This document shows positions 1 through 8,755 of a stretch of DNA of 18,842 nucleotides, piece after piece (the first letter of the stretch is position 1; each line of letters starts with the position of its first letter). The stretch is from Propionibacteriaceae bacterium (GTDB lineage: Bacteria; Actinomycetota; Actinomycetes; Propionibacteriales; Propionibacteriaceae). Under the pieces are notes generated by a model that saw nothing but the letters and a program-made list of their open reading frames with translations, did no database searches and was not told where the DNA came from. The stretch covers positions 1 through 18,842 of the forward strand of contig JAJTCL010000021.1 of the NCBI GenBank assembly GCA_021323255.1, written 5' to 3'. Both the position numbers and the translations under genes were made by a program.

Positions 1-144
1 CGGCTTGAGCCCGTCGCGTACATCCGGCAGCGCACGGCCCACGATCACGCTCATGGCGTAATCGAGGTAGGACTTCTGGATCTCGTCTTGCAGATCCACC
101 GGTTCCCGCCGGTCAGCGATGGGGCCCAGAGGTATGTCAGTCAT
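1..144 (-). CDS. gyrA: DNA gyrase subunit A, N-terminal 48 codons (partial)
   Basis: This is the start of GyrA, the DNA-breaking and rejoining subunit of DNA gyrase, which works with GyrB to introduce negative supercoils. The translation begins MTDIPLGPIADRREP and continues with the conserved GyrA opening: DLQDEIQKSYLDYAMSVIVG followed by RALPDVRDGLKP. That matches the helix-turn entry to the breakage-reunion domain. The ATG at 144 is preceded by a strong GGAGGGAGGAG ribosome-binding site, which fixes the start. The gene runs off the left edge, so the catalytic tyrosine is outside the window. It lies 77 bp downstream of the gyrB stop codon, in the same direction. The gap holds a palindromic 54-bp element that could act on translation of gyrA independently of gyrB. 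Confidence 0.97.
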   Translation of the reverse strand, partial: MTDIPLGPIADRREPVDLQDEIQKSYLDYAMSVIVGRALPDVRDGLKP

Positions 145-165
145 GAATTACGGGTTCTCCTCCCT

Positions 166-219
166 CCGACTTGTCAGCGTGGGTGGCCGCTATAACGACC
201 ACCGACGCTGACAACTCGG
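166..219 (-). repeat. 54-bp palindromic element before the gyrA ribosome-binding site
   Basis: The two 21-bp arms (166-186 and 199-219) pair at 19 of 21 positions around a 12-nt loop and share the core TTGTCAGCGT / ACGCTGACAA. A second copy in the same orientation relative to its downstream gene lies at 15666-15719, ahead of rsmG, and matches at about 48 of 54 positions by my hand alignment. In both places the element is followed directly by a Shine-Dalgarno sequence and ATTCATG. It could be a leader hairpin, a protein-binding palindrome or a dispersed repeat. Its function is not known to me. Confidence 0.8.
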
Positions 220-221
220 AG

Positions 222-2345
<2,124 letters not shown>

Positions 2346-2641
2346 GCCAAGGTTCTCGTTGTCTTGGTTCTCGTAGTCACGTTGACGGATTCGATGGCCC
2401 TTTCGCAGCGGCCGTACGAGGCGTTCAACCCGCCCTTGCGACCCTGTCTAGTTTACCGCGCTGGCATAGCGAAGAAGGCGTTCCGGCGGACCTCCGCCGG
2501 GAGAAAAGTGCGTCTGGCAAGGTCTGGGTGGCCAATTTGCGGCTGCGCGGACTGGCCGACGACTCCCGGTACAGACCCGCGCCCGCTGAGAGCGCCGTGA
2601 GCCGTTGGCTGTTTACACTTCGCAGCTAGGACTCCCAAAAT
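2346..2641. other. Non-coding spacer upstream of gyrB
   Basis: No convincing gene lies here; the open frames have no recognisable product. Supercoiling-sensitive gyrase promoters are typically found in this position. On the minus strand a TAAACT hexamer (2450-2455) fits the actinobacterial TANNNT -10 pattern, but I see no good -35 at the right distance. Just before the gyrB start the minus strand carries two direct copies of CGAGAACC. The promoter assignment is weak. Confidence 0.4.
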
Positions 2642-2699
2642 CTGACGCTGGTTTGTGCGACACGCGGTCCAAAGGCCATCCGCCGCGAACCAGCGTCAG
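2642..2699 (-). terminator. Hairpin after dciA, possible terminator
   Basis: Perfect 12-bp arms CTGACGCTGGTT (2642-2653) and AACCAGCGTCAG (2688-2699) enclose a 34-nt loop. The hairpin starts 18 nt after the dciA stop codon on the minus strand and is followed there by ATTTTGGG, only a short T-run. It is well placed to end the recF-dciA transcript before gyrB. The long loop and weak T-tract leave open that it is a palindromic repeat or a protein-binding site. Confidence 0.5.
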
Positions 2700-2717
2700 T
2701 TTCTTGGAGCCAATTCC

Positions 2718-3248
2718 TCAGCCATAGGTGTCGCGGGGGCCCTGACCATCACGAACCGAGCGGGGACCCTTCTTCCAGGAGGGCGCATCAGGACCGAGAA
2801 CCTTGATCCGTGTGATGGTGCCGTCTCCCAGCTGTTCATTCAGCATGGCCACCAGCTGAGGTGCCAGATGACGCAGCTGGGTGGCCCATGCGCTCGAGTC
2901 GGCGCGGACCGTCAACACCGTGTCCGCATACCCCTCAGGAGCCGAATGTGCCGCGTTGGCGGCACCCACCAGCAACCCCCAGCGCGCCAGCAAGGTATGC
3001 ACATTGATCTCGGTGGTCCATCCTTTGCTCTCCACCAGTCGCTCGACCGCATCGGAGAGCGGCTTCGGATCACGATCGTCGGCTCGAGCTCCGGAGACCT
3101 GCGGCCCAACCGGTCGCGGCGGCTTGCGGCGCTTCCGCCGCGCCTGAGCACCGAGCGACCGGGCCACAGTCTGGGCCAGTTCCAGGCCGGTTGGATCATG
3201 CGCAATCTGGCCGTCGGGGGTGCTGCGGTGACCTTGCTCGTCAGGCAT
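2718..3248 (-). CDS. dciA: DciA-like DUF721 protein (helicase-loading factor family)
   Basis: This 176-residue protein belongs to the DUF721/DciA family. DciA proteins recruit or load the replicative helicase DnaB in bacteria that lack DnaC, and in actinobacteria the gene sits between recF and gyrB, as here. The N-terminal half is basic and low-complexity (QARRKRRKPPRP). The conserved domain covers roughly residues 75-165, including WTTEINVHTLLARWGLLVG, the TVRADSSAWATQLRHLAPQL block and LGDGTITRIKVLGP. I chose the ATG at 3248 rather than an upstream start because everything before it overlaps recF in another frame. From this ATG the gene overlaps the recF stop by 8 bp, which suggests translational coupling. 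Confidence 0.88.
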   Translation of the reverse strand: MPDEQGHRSTPDGQIAHDPTGLELAQTVARSLGAQARRKRRKPPRPVGPQVSGARADDRDPKPLSDAVERLVESKGWTTEINVHTLLARWGLLVGAANAAHSAPEGYADTVLTVRADSSAWATQLRHLAPQLVAMLNEQLGDGTITRIKVLGPDAPSWKKGPRSVRDGQGPRDTYG

Positions 3249-4410
3249 CGGCCACGACCTCTCCGTCGGCGACCCGGAACCGGCGACCGGCCAGCAGCTC
3301 GGGAACATCGGCCCCGACGGCGGCGGTGACCAGGACCTGCTCAGCACCCCGCACTCCGGAAGCCAGGCGCTCCCGCCGCACCGAATCCAGCTCCGCGAAC
3401 ACGTCGTCGAGAACCAACACCGGCTCTACCCCATCGGCCCGCAGCAGATGGAAGCTGCCGAGCCGAAGAGCCAGTGCGAATGACCACGACTCACCATGAC
3501 TGGCGTAACCCTTGGCCGGCAACATCCCCAATGAAAGCGCAATGTCGTCACGATGTGGCCCGACGAGCGACACTCCGCGCTGGATCTCCTCGGCCCGCCG
3601 CTCAATCATCCCAGCCGCCAACGCAGCGCTGAGGTTTGCACGCAGGGCACCATGAACCGATCCGTCCTCGGCCTGGTTGGTGAATTCCAGGTCCGCTGAC
3701 GCCCGGTATTCCGCTGCAGCGTCATTGTTGGCCGGCGCGATGTCGGCGTAAGCCTTGCTGACGTGTGGCGCCAGATCGGCAAGGGTGGTCAGCCGCGCCT
3801 CGAGCAGCTCCCCACCCACCCGTGCCAGGTGGGTGTCCCAAACGTCGAGCGTGGCTTCGGCGTCGCTTGGTGGCGGGCCACCCCGGAGTCGACCACTGAG
3901 GGACTTCAGCAGCGTGTTGCGCTGCCGCAGCACCCGCTCGTAGTCGGAACGTACCCCCGCCAGGCGCGGCCAGCGCGCGATGCTGAGGTCATCGATGAAA
4001 CGCCGCCGTTCACTGGGATCCCCTTTGACGACCGCAATATCCACTGGCGAGAACACCACGGTGCGAACAACTCCGATGATTTCGCGGGCGTGGCGCAGCG
4101 GGGAACGGTTGAGCTTGGCTCGGTTGGCCTTCCCCGGGCTGATCTCCAACTCCAGCGTCAGCTGCCGCGGATCATCGAGACCGGCCTGCACCCTGGCCCG
4201 CACCACAGCCCGCGCAGCACCCGACCGCACCAAAGGCACTTCCGTGGCCACCCGGTGCGAACTCATCGTGGAGAGGTACTCGATTGCCTCGACCAGGTTG
4301 GTCTTGCCCTGGCCGTTCGCCCCGACGAAGGTGGTGACTCCTGAATCGAGCCCCAGGTCGACCGACTCGTAGGACCGGAAATCGGTCAGCTGCAGGTGGT
4401 CGACAAACAT
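3241..4410 (-). CDS. recF: DNA replication and repair protein RecF
   Basis: RecF is an SMC-like ATPase that, with RecO and RecR, helps load RecA at single-strand gaps. The Walker A motif GANGQGKTNLVEAIEYLS lies at residues 30-47. An ABC-type signature region (YASHGESWSFALALRLGSF) is in the C-terminal third, and Walker B with D-loop is VLVLDDVFAELD near residues 330-341. The length of 389 residues is normal. The opening MFVDHLQLTDFRSY is the standard RecF N-terminus, so the ATG at 4410 is secure. However, the 20 nt before it contain no Shine-Dalgarno sequence: a GCGAGCGAAGCGAGC repeat abuts the start codon almost directly. The gene overlaps dciA by 8 bp. Its usual upstream neighbour gnd is about 1 kb away, separated by repeats and an oppositely oriented gene. 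Confidence 0.97.
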   Translation of the reverse strand: MFVDHLQLTDFRSYESVDLGLDSGVTTFVGANGQGKTNLVEAIEYLSTMSSHRVATEVPLVRSGAARAVVRARVQAGLDDPRQLTLELEISPGKANRAKLNRSPLRHAREIIGVVRTVVFSPVDIAVVKGDPSERRRFIDDLSIARWPRLAGVRSDYERVLRQRNTLLKSLSGRLRGGPPPSDAEATLDVWDTHLARVGGELLEARLTTLADLAPHVSKAYADIAPANNDAAAEYRASADLEFTNQAEDGSVHGALRANLSAALAAGMIERRAEEIQRGVSLVGPHRDDIALSLGMLPAKGYASHGESWSFALALRLGSFHLLRADGVEPVLVLDDVFAELDSVRRERLASGVRGAEQVLVTAAVGADVPELLAGRRFRVADGEVVADA

Positions 4411-4412
4411 AT

Positions 4413-4504
4413 TGGCTCGCTTCGCTCGCTGTGGATCGCGCTCGGAATCGGCCAGCTTCGTCGTTGCTGGCAGAGGAAGAAACGCCTCTGCTCGCTCCTC
4501 CTCA
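4413..4504 (+). repeat. GCTCGC-type structured intergenic repeat, copy 1
   Basis: This GC-rich element opens TGGCTCGCTTCGCTCGCTG and has two small perfect hairpins: GCCAGC/GCTGGC (4451-4456 with 4466-4471) and CAGAGG/CCTCTG (4471-4476 with 4485-4490). Its second half resembles 5287-5330 (CTTCGTCGT, then AGAAACGCCTC or AGAACGCCTC, then CTCC). It lies directly upstream of the recF start codon and displaces any ribosome-binding site. The rest of the spacer to 4656 shows nothing recognisable apart from the ribosome-binding site of the next gene. Confidence 0.6.
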
Positions 4505-4656
4505 GCCCGGCGGCGCTATCCGCACCTTCGGAAGCCTATCCGTCCGCCACCCTGCCCGACGCCTCTCCAGGACTCGCCGGGAGACCGGTGTGAGCATGCT
4601 GCGCATCGACATGCCAAGCTAACTGGCGACGACGATCTACGCGAGGAGGAGATGTC

Positions 4657-5124
4657 GTGACAACGAAGAGTGACTTCACCGAAGAGGAGTGGGCCCGGGT
4701 TCGGCGGGCCCCGTTCGTGGCGGGGCTGGCGATCTCCATGGCCGACCCCGGCGGCCCGATAGAGCTGGCCAAGGAGTCGATGGGGACCGTGAAGTCGGCG
4801 ACGAATCCGCCCAGTCGTGAGCAGTTGATCGCCGAGATCGCCTTGGACATCCAGTCGATGACGCAACAGCGTCAGAACCCCCTCAGCGACTTCAAGCCGC
4901 AGGCACCTCAGCAGATCCTCGATGAGGTACGGGCGGCGACTGAACTGGTGAGCTCCAAGGCGACCGCCGAGGAGTCAGCTGCCTATAAGCAATGGCTGCT
5001 CACGAGCGCACAAGGCGCTGCGGACGCAGCTAAGGAAGGCGGCTTCTTGGGCTTCGGCGCCACCCAGGTGAGTGAAGGCGAGCAGCAGATGCTCGACCAG
5101 CTGCGCACCACGATCGGCGCGTAA
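4657..5124 (+). CDS. Conserved hypothetical protein, 155 aa
   Basis: A real gene is likely because the GTG start at 4657 has a strong GAGGAGGAG ribosome-binding site at a suitable distance and codon use matches its neighbours. The product is acidic, soluble and probably helical, with no signal peptide or membrane span. It begins MTTKSDFTEEEWARVRRAPF, followed by VAGLAISMADPGGPIELAKE. The pattern DFTxEEW...AP..AG.A...ADP.G....KES recalls conserved bacterial proteins of unknown function that I have seen in other phyla, but I cannot name the family with certainty. It points against recF and gnd and is bracketed by GCTCGC-type repeats, so it looks like an insertion into an older operon. I assign no function. 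Confidence 0.8.
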   Translation: MTTKSDFTEEEWARVRRAPFVAGLAISMADPGGPIELAKESMGTVKSATNPPSREQLIAEIALDIQSMTQQRQNPLSDFKPQAPQQILDEVRAATELVSSKATAEESAAYKQWLLTSAQGAADAAKEGGFLGFGATQVSEGEQQMLDQLRTTIGA

Positions 5125-5132
5125 TTTCAGAG

Positions 5133-5258
5133 CTGCTCGCGCAGTGTTTGATTGCTCGCTCCGCTCGCGAGGATCGCGCTTGCAAGCCGCTGCCTTCCTC
5201 TCTCACTCACAGACGAAGAGCGTGTCTGCTCGTTCGTTCGTCCAGGACAGCGGCGCGC
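5133..5258 (+). repeat. GCTCGC-type repeat, copy 2 (left member of inverted pair around gnd)
   Basis: This 126-bp element is repeated in inverse orientation at 6692-6817 with only four mismatches by hand alignment (about 97% identity). It starts 8 bp after the stop codon of the 155-aa gene. Inside, GCCGCTG (5186-5192) pairs with CAGCGGC (5248-5254). A divergent tail resembling part of copy 1 continues over about 5275-5330. Translations of this DNA are artefacts of the repeat. Confidence 0.85.
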
Positions 5259-5333
5259 GCTCCTGGGCGCTTTGGATCCGCCTACTTCGTCGTCGCTCTC
5301 CGAGGAAAGAACGCCTCGGCTCACTCCATTTAT

Positions 5334-5467
5334 ATTGCTCGCTCCGCTCGCTGAGGCTGGCGCTCGTTAGCCGCTGCCTTCCTCGCTCGCTTCGCTCGCT
5401 CGTCCAGGACAGCGGCGCGCCAGCCTAGCTCAGCACGGCGGCGCGCGATTACCGACGCTCGCAGCTG
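5334..5467 (+). repeat. GCTCGC-type repeat, copy 3
   Basis: This is another copy next to copy 2, opening TTGCTCGCTCCGCTCGCTG. GCCGCTG (5370-5376) and CAGCGGC (5410-5416) again form a stem. A 35-nt block at 5401-5435 is identical, in inverse orientation, to 6677-6711, so the copy near dnaN matches copy 2 on one side and copy 3 on the other. It ends close to the gnd stop codon and may serve as the gnd terminator structure. Confidence 0.75.
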
Positions 5468-5484
5468 TACTGTGCCAGCAGGCC

Positions 5485-6555
5485 CTAACTGCTCGGAGCC
5501 TCGACCTTGTCCGCCTTCTCTCCGCCCGCCTCGAGCTCCGAACCGGCGGGGAGCTCCTGGTGGCCGCCGAACTGCTGCCGCATTGCCGAGAGCACCTGAT
5601 TGGCAAAATGGTCCTCATCGCGGGAGGCGAAACGCTCGAAGAGCGAAGCCGCGAGCACCGGAGCCGGCACCCCGATGTCGACCGCCGCCTTCACGGTCCA
5701 GCGACCCTCACCGGAGTCCGATACCCGTCCGGCGAGGCCGTCCAAATTCGGGTTCGCCTGCAGTGCAGCCGCGGTCAGGTCCAGCAGCCATGAGGAGATC
5801 ACCGACCCGCGCCGCCACAGCTCGGCGACTTTAGCCGTATTGATCTGGAACTGATAGAACTCCGGCTCCTCCATTGGCGCCACCTCGGCCGAGTGCTCCC
5901 CAGCCTGAATGCCTACATCTGCGCGATGCAGGATGTTGAGGCCCTCGGCGAAGGCGGCCATGATCCCGTATTCGATGCCGTTGTGCACCATCTTGACGAA
6001 GTGACCCGCACCTGAGGATCCGCAGTGCAGATACCCCTGTTCCTCGGGCGCCAGCTCACCAGTACGTCCAGGCGTGCGTTGAATGTCACCGACACCAGGA
6101 GCAATGGTCTTCAAGATCGGATCGATGATTTTGACCGCTTCTTCATCACCGCCCACCATCAGGCAGTAGCCGCGCTCCAGACCGAAGACACCGCCACTGG
6201 TGCCGATGTCGACGTAATGCAGGCCCTGCTCCTTGAGCTTCTTGGCGCGCCGGACATCGTCACGGTAGTTGGAGTTGCCGCCGTCGATGATGATGTCGCC
6301 TTCATCGAGCAACCCGGCCAACTCATCGACGGTCCTCCCGGTGATACCAGCAGGGATCATCACCCAGACAGCCCGCGGTCGCTCGAGCTTCTTGACGAAC
6401 TCCTCCAGCGTGAAACCGCCGGTCGCTCCTTCACCCTCAAGCTGTCTGATGGAATCGGGATTCACGTCGAAGACCACACATTCATGCCCGTCACGCATCA
6501 AACGGCGAACGATGTTGGCACCCATCCGGCCCAGACCGACCATTCCCAGCTGCAT
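5485..6555 (-). CDS. gnd: 6-phosphogluconate dehydrogenase, decarboxylating (short type)
   Basis: This enzyme oxidatively decarboxylates 6-phosphogluconate to ribulose 5-phosphate in the pentose phosphate pathway. The dinucleotide-binding GLGRMG is at residues 7-12. The substrate-binding segments are DGGNSNYRDD (91-100), GTSGGVFGLERGY (118-130) and HFVKMVHNGIEYG (185-197), with the catalytic lysine and asparagine in the last. EGRWT appears in the C-terminal domain. At 356 residues it is the short form rather than the roughly 470-residue enterobacterial type. Short forms often prefer NAD, but that is family knowledge and not visible here. The ATG at 6555 has a GAGGGG ribosome-binding site. A gnd gene between dnaN and recF is standard in actinobacteria. 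Near-identical inverted repeats flank it here. Confidence 0.95.
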   Translation of the reverse strand: MQLGMVGLGRMGANIVRRLMRDGHECVVFDVNPDSIRQLEGEGATGGFTLEEFVKKLERPRAVWVMIPAGITGRTVDELAGLLDEGDIIIDGGNSNYRDDVRRAKKLKEQGLHYVDIGTSGGVFGLERGYCLMVGGDEEAVKIIDPILKTIAPGVGDIQRTPGRTGELAPEEQGYLHCGSSGAGHFVKMVHNGIEYGIMAAFAEGLNILHRADVGIQAGEHSAEVAPMEEPEFYQFQINTAKVAELWRRGSVISSWLLDLTAAALQANPNLDGLAGRVSDSGEGRWTVKAAVDIGVPAPVLAASLFERFASRDEDHFANQVLSAMRQQFGGHQELPAGSELEAGGEKADKVEAPSS

Positions 6556-6667
6556 GGAAACCCCTCATCCTCGATGGTTTCGTCAACATAACAGAGGTTG
6601 ATCAGCCCCCGATAGGTCCGGCTCGCGCGACGTCACAACGACAAGCAATCAGCAAATGGCGGATCGT

Positions 6668-6817
6668 GCGCAGCCATGCTGAGCTAGGCTGGCGCGCCGC
6701 TGTCCTGGACGAACGAACGAGCAGAGACGCTCTTCGTCTGCGAGTGAGAGAGGAAGGCAGCGGCTTCCAAGCGCGATCCTCGCGAGCGGAGCGAGCAATC
6801 AAACACTGCGCGGGCAG
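6668..6817 (-). repeat. GCTCGC-type repeat, copy 4 (right member of inverted pair around gnd)
   Basis: On the minus strand this copy reads like copy 2 over 6692-6817, then like the end of copy 3 over 6677-6711. It therefore looks like the most complete version of the element. It lies between dnaN (stop at 6827) and gnd (start at 6555), so a dnaN-gnd transcript would contain it. The remaining spacer to gnd (6556-6667) holds a TATGTT -10-like hexamer on the minus strand but no clear -35. Confidence 0.85.
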
Positions 6818-6826
6818 CGGGATCAA

Positions 6827-7987
6827 TCAAGTGGGCAAACGCATCAGCATGATCACGTGGCGATAGTCCGTGATCGGATCGCCATCGAGACTCTCCAGCC
6901 CAGTGAGCTGACAGGGTTTACTTGGCGCAGTGAAGGCGAAGTTCACATACGGAGTGTCGAAGGCCCCGAGCCCGTCGAGCAGGTAGGTCGGATTGAACCC
7001 GGCCGCGGTGACCGCTGGATCACCACCACCAGGCTGCTCGATGGTCGCCTCGATAGCTTCCGACGCCTGAGCCTGGTCGCCGGTGGCAGCTTCCAAGGTG
7101 ACGAAACCCTCCCCGACGAGCATCCGAAGAGACGTATTGCGCTCGGCAACCAGGGCAACACGCTTGGCGGCCGCAATCATCTCGGTGGTGTTCACTCGGA
7201 CGTTCATCAACGCCGCGGTATTCATGATGTGGCGGACCTTGGGGAACTCGCCGTCTAAGAGCCGGGTGGTGGTCTGACGCTCCCCCGCCGGGCCGTGACC
7301 TTCGAAGCCGATGATCCCGTCGCCGGCACCGCCATCGGAGAGGCTCAGCGTCACTTCCTCGCCGGCGGTCATCGAGCGTGCGGTGTCATTCAGCACCCTG
7401 GCCGGGACCAGTGCAGTAGCCGAAATCTGGGTTGAGCTCGGGTTCCAGGCGAGCTCCCGCAACGCCATCCGATAGCGGTCCGTTGCGAGCAGCGAGATGG
7501 TGTCGCCATCAATCTCCACTCGTACGCCGGTAAAGACCGGCAGTAGTTCATCCCGACCAGCCGCAACCACAACCTGGCCGACAGCCTGGGCAAACGCGGC
7601 GCTGGGTACGGTCCCCGTTGCCTCGGGCATCTTCGGCAAAGACGGGTAATCCGCAACTGGGAGGGTCTGCAGGGTGAATCGGGCGCTGCCGCAGATCAGC
7701 TCCATTCTGGTTTCGTCGGAGGTGATATCGACTGGCTTCGGCGGCAGGCTACGAGAGATATCAGCGAGCAGCCGGCCAGAAACCAGGGCGATACCCTCGT
7801 CAGCGACCGCAGCGGTGACATGGATCTGAGCCGAGGTCTCGTAGTCGAAACTCGAAAAGGTGACACCCTCGGCGTCGGCGCGAACCAGCAGTCCGGCCAG
7901 GATGGGCACGCTCGGGCGTAGCGGCAGGCTGCGCGCGGCCCATTGCACGGCCTCAGCCAAGACGTCACGCTCGAGTCGGACTTTCAC
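6827..7987 (-). CDS. dnaN: DNA polymerase III beta subunit (sliding clamp)
   Basis: DnaN forms the ring-shaped clamp that tethers DNA polymerase III and other enzymes to DNA. The 386-residue product has the usual three-domain length. The N-terminus MKVRLERDVLAEAVQWAARS is followed by LPLRPSVPILAGLLV, and the internal segment LLATDRYRMALREL is the conserved clamp motif. The C-terminus ends in DYRHVIMLMRLPT, where most clamps have a YVVMPMRL-like tail. The GTG at 7987 is supported by a strong GAGGAGGT ribosome-binding site. A perfect palindrome lies 13 nt upstream of the start. The gene is separated from oriC by one small gene on the same strand. Confidence 0.98.
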   Translation of the reverse strand: MKVRLERDVLAEAVQWAARSLPLRPSVPILAGLLVRADAEGVTFSSFDYETSAQIHVTAAVADEGIALVSGRLLADISRSLPPKPVDITSDETRMELICGSARFTLQTLPVADYPSLPKMPEATGTVPSAAFAQAVGQVVVAAGRDELLPVFTGVRVEIDGDTISLLATDRYRMALRELAWNPSSTQISATALVPARVLNDTARSMTAGEEVTLSLSDGGAGDGIIGFEGHGPAGERQTTTRLLDGEFPKVRHIMNTAALMNVRVNTTEMIAAAKRVALVAERNTSLRMLVGEGFVTLEAATGDQAQASEAIEATIEQPGGGDPAVTAAGFNPTYLLDGLGAFDTPYVNFAFTAPSKPCQLTGLESLDGDPITDYRHVIMLMRLPT

Positions 7988-8000
7988 GCTACCTCCTCTG

Positions 8001-8021
8001 TGACCTCACATGATGAGGTCA
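8001..8021. promoter_or_regulatory. Perfect palindrome upstream of dnaN
   Basis: TGACCTCA (8001-8008) and TGAGGTCA (8014-8021) form a perfect 8-bp inverted repeat around a 5-nt centre, just upstream of the dnaN ribosome-binding site. A TATCAT hexamer (minus strand, 8042-8047) lies about 20 bp upstream and could be a -10 element. That would put the palindrome near the start of the transcript, where an operator or an RNA hairpin could act. I do not recognise the binding protein. Confidence 0.5.
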
Positions 8022-8058
8022 TCCGGCCCAGGACACCGGTGATGATACGACGGATGTG

Positions 8059-8125
8059 CCCTCAGCTTGTCGAAGGGCACGAGAAGCACGCTTCGACAGG
8101 CGCCGTCCTGAGCTTGTCGAAGGGC
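8059..8125 (+). repeat. Paired AGCTTGTCGAAGGGC intergenic repeat
   Basis: Two 20-bp direct copies sharing AGCTTGTCGAAGGGC lie at 8059-8078 and 8106-8125 (18 of 20 identical). Between them, CTTCGACA (8091-8098) pairs with TGTCGAAG (8115-8122). This sequence type is familiar as a dispersed REP-like palindromic repeat in many high-GC actinobacterial genomes. It lies between dnaN and the small gene upstream. Confidence 0.7.
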
Positions 8126-8165
8126 TCAACGCAGATGCGGCGGGCTGTCCAGCTAGCTTCCTCGA

Positions 8166-8552
8166 CTATTTGGATCCCTTCTCGCCGGGCAGCAGTTCAC
8201 GCAGCTCAGCGGCCGCCGCCATTACCTCTTGCTGCAGTGGCCCGCACTTCTCCATTCCTTCAGGAATCGGTCCAGTGAACAACGGACGGACCTCGAACAC
8301 CAGATCCAGCACGCTCTCCCGGGTCGGCGTACCGCGTCGCAGATTCATCGCGTCGCCGGCCAGCCTGCTGTATTCATTGACCCTTTCCCGCCAGGCCGGA
8401 TCGTTCGTGGTGTGATCAGCACGCATCTCAGCCGCGAGCGCGTCCAGGGCACGTTCCAGCCGATGCAGTTGCTCCTTGCGGCGCTCGACGTCCAGGTTGA
8501 CCGGAACGTCTTCGGGTTCCTCCCGGCCGAACAACTTGCGCAGAAAGCTCAC
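8166..8552 (-). CDS. Conserved hypothetical protein between oriC and dnaN, 128 aa
   Basis: A small, charged, probably helical soluble protein. I chose the GTG at 8552 over the in-frame ATG at 8567 because AAGGAGGAG lies at ideal distance before the GTG and would otherwise be coding. The mature start is then MSFLRKLFGREEPEDVPVN. The middle (ERRKEQLHRLERALDALAAE) looks like a coiled coil, and the later part is EVRPLFTGPIPEGMEKCGPL. The basic, hydrophobic N-terminus could be an amphipathic helix contacting the membrane or a partner, but that is inference. I do not recognise the family. It is co-oriented with dnaN. Its position next to oriC is suggestive only. Confidence 0.8.
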   Translation of the reverse strand: MSFLRKLFGREEPEDVPVNLDVERRKEQLHRLERALDALAAEMRADHTTNDPAWRERVNEYSRLAGDAMNLRRGTPTRESVLDLVFEVRPLFTGPIPEGMEKCGPLQQEVMAAAAELRELLPGEKGSK

Positions 8553-8663
8553 CGGCTCCTCCTTCATAGGTAGGGCATTGCGCCGCGCTGCTTTCACAGG
8601 CCTCAGCCACCCCGACTTAGACCCTCTTCACCTTATGTATCTCATGGTCGTAGTCGTAGCTGC

Positions 8664-8681
8664 TGTGGATGTTGTGGAGAA
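8664..8681 (-). promoter_or_regulatory. Two abutting degenerate DnaA boxes
   Basis: TGTGGATGT and TGTGGAGAA on the plus strand read ACATCCACA and TTCTCCACA on the minus strand. The second differs from TTGTCCACA by one base. Direct abutment in one orientation suggests cooperative DnaA binding at one end of oriC. Confidence 0.5.
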
Positions 8682-8755
8682 CGTGTCTTTCACCCAGTCA
8701 GAGCAGATTTGGTGATGCGATTACTGCTGTGAAGAACAGGAAATCACACGGGGAG

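Noticed and set aside
2655..3329. 224-codon plus-strand open frame over dciA
   Set aside because: It overlaps dciA on the opposite strand. dciA has the family domain, expected position and overlap with recF.
5148..5354. Two similar small proteins (5148-5354 plus and 6602-6826 minus) sharing IARSAREDRA
   Set aside because: They resemble each other only because both lie in the inverted DNA repeat. Copies diverge without respecting codons and neither start has a good ribosome-binding site.
6849..6858. ATCACGTGG as a second parS
   Set aside because: Only the central CACGTG hexamer matches; the flanks do not fit GTTYCACGTGAAAC. It lies in the dnaN coding end.
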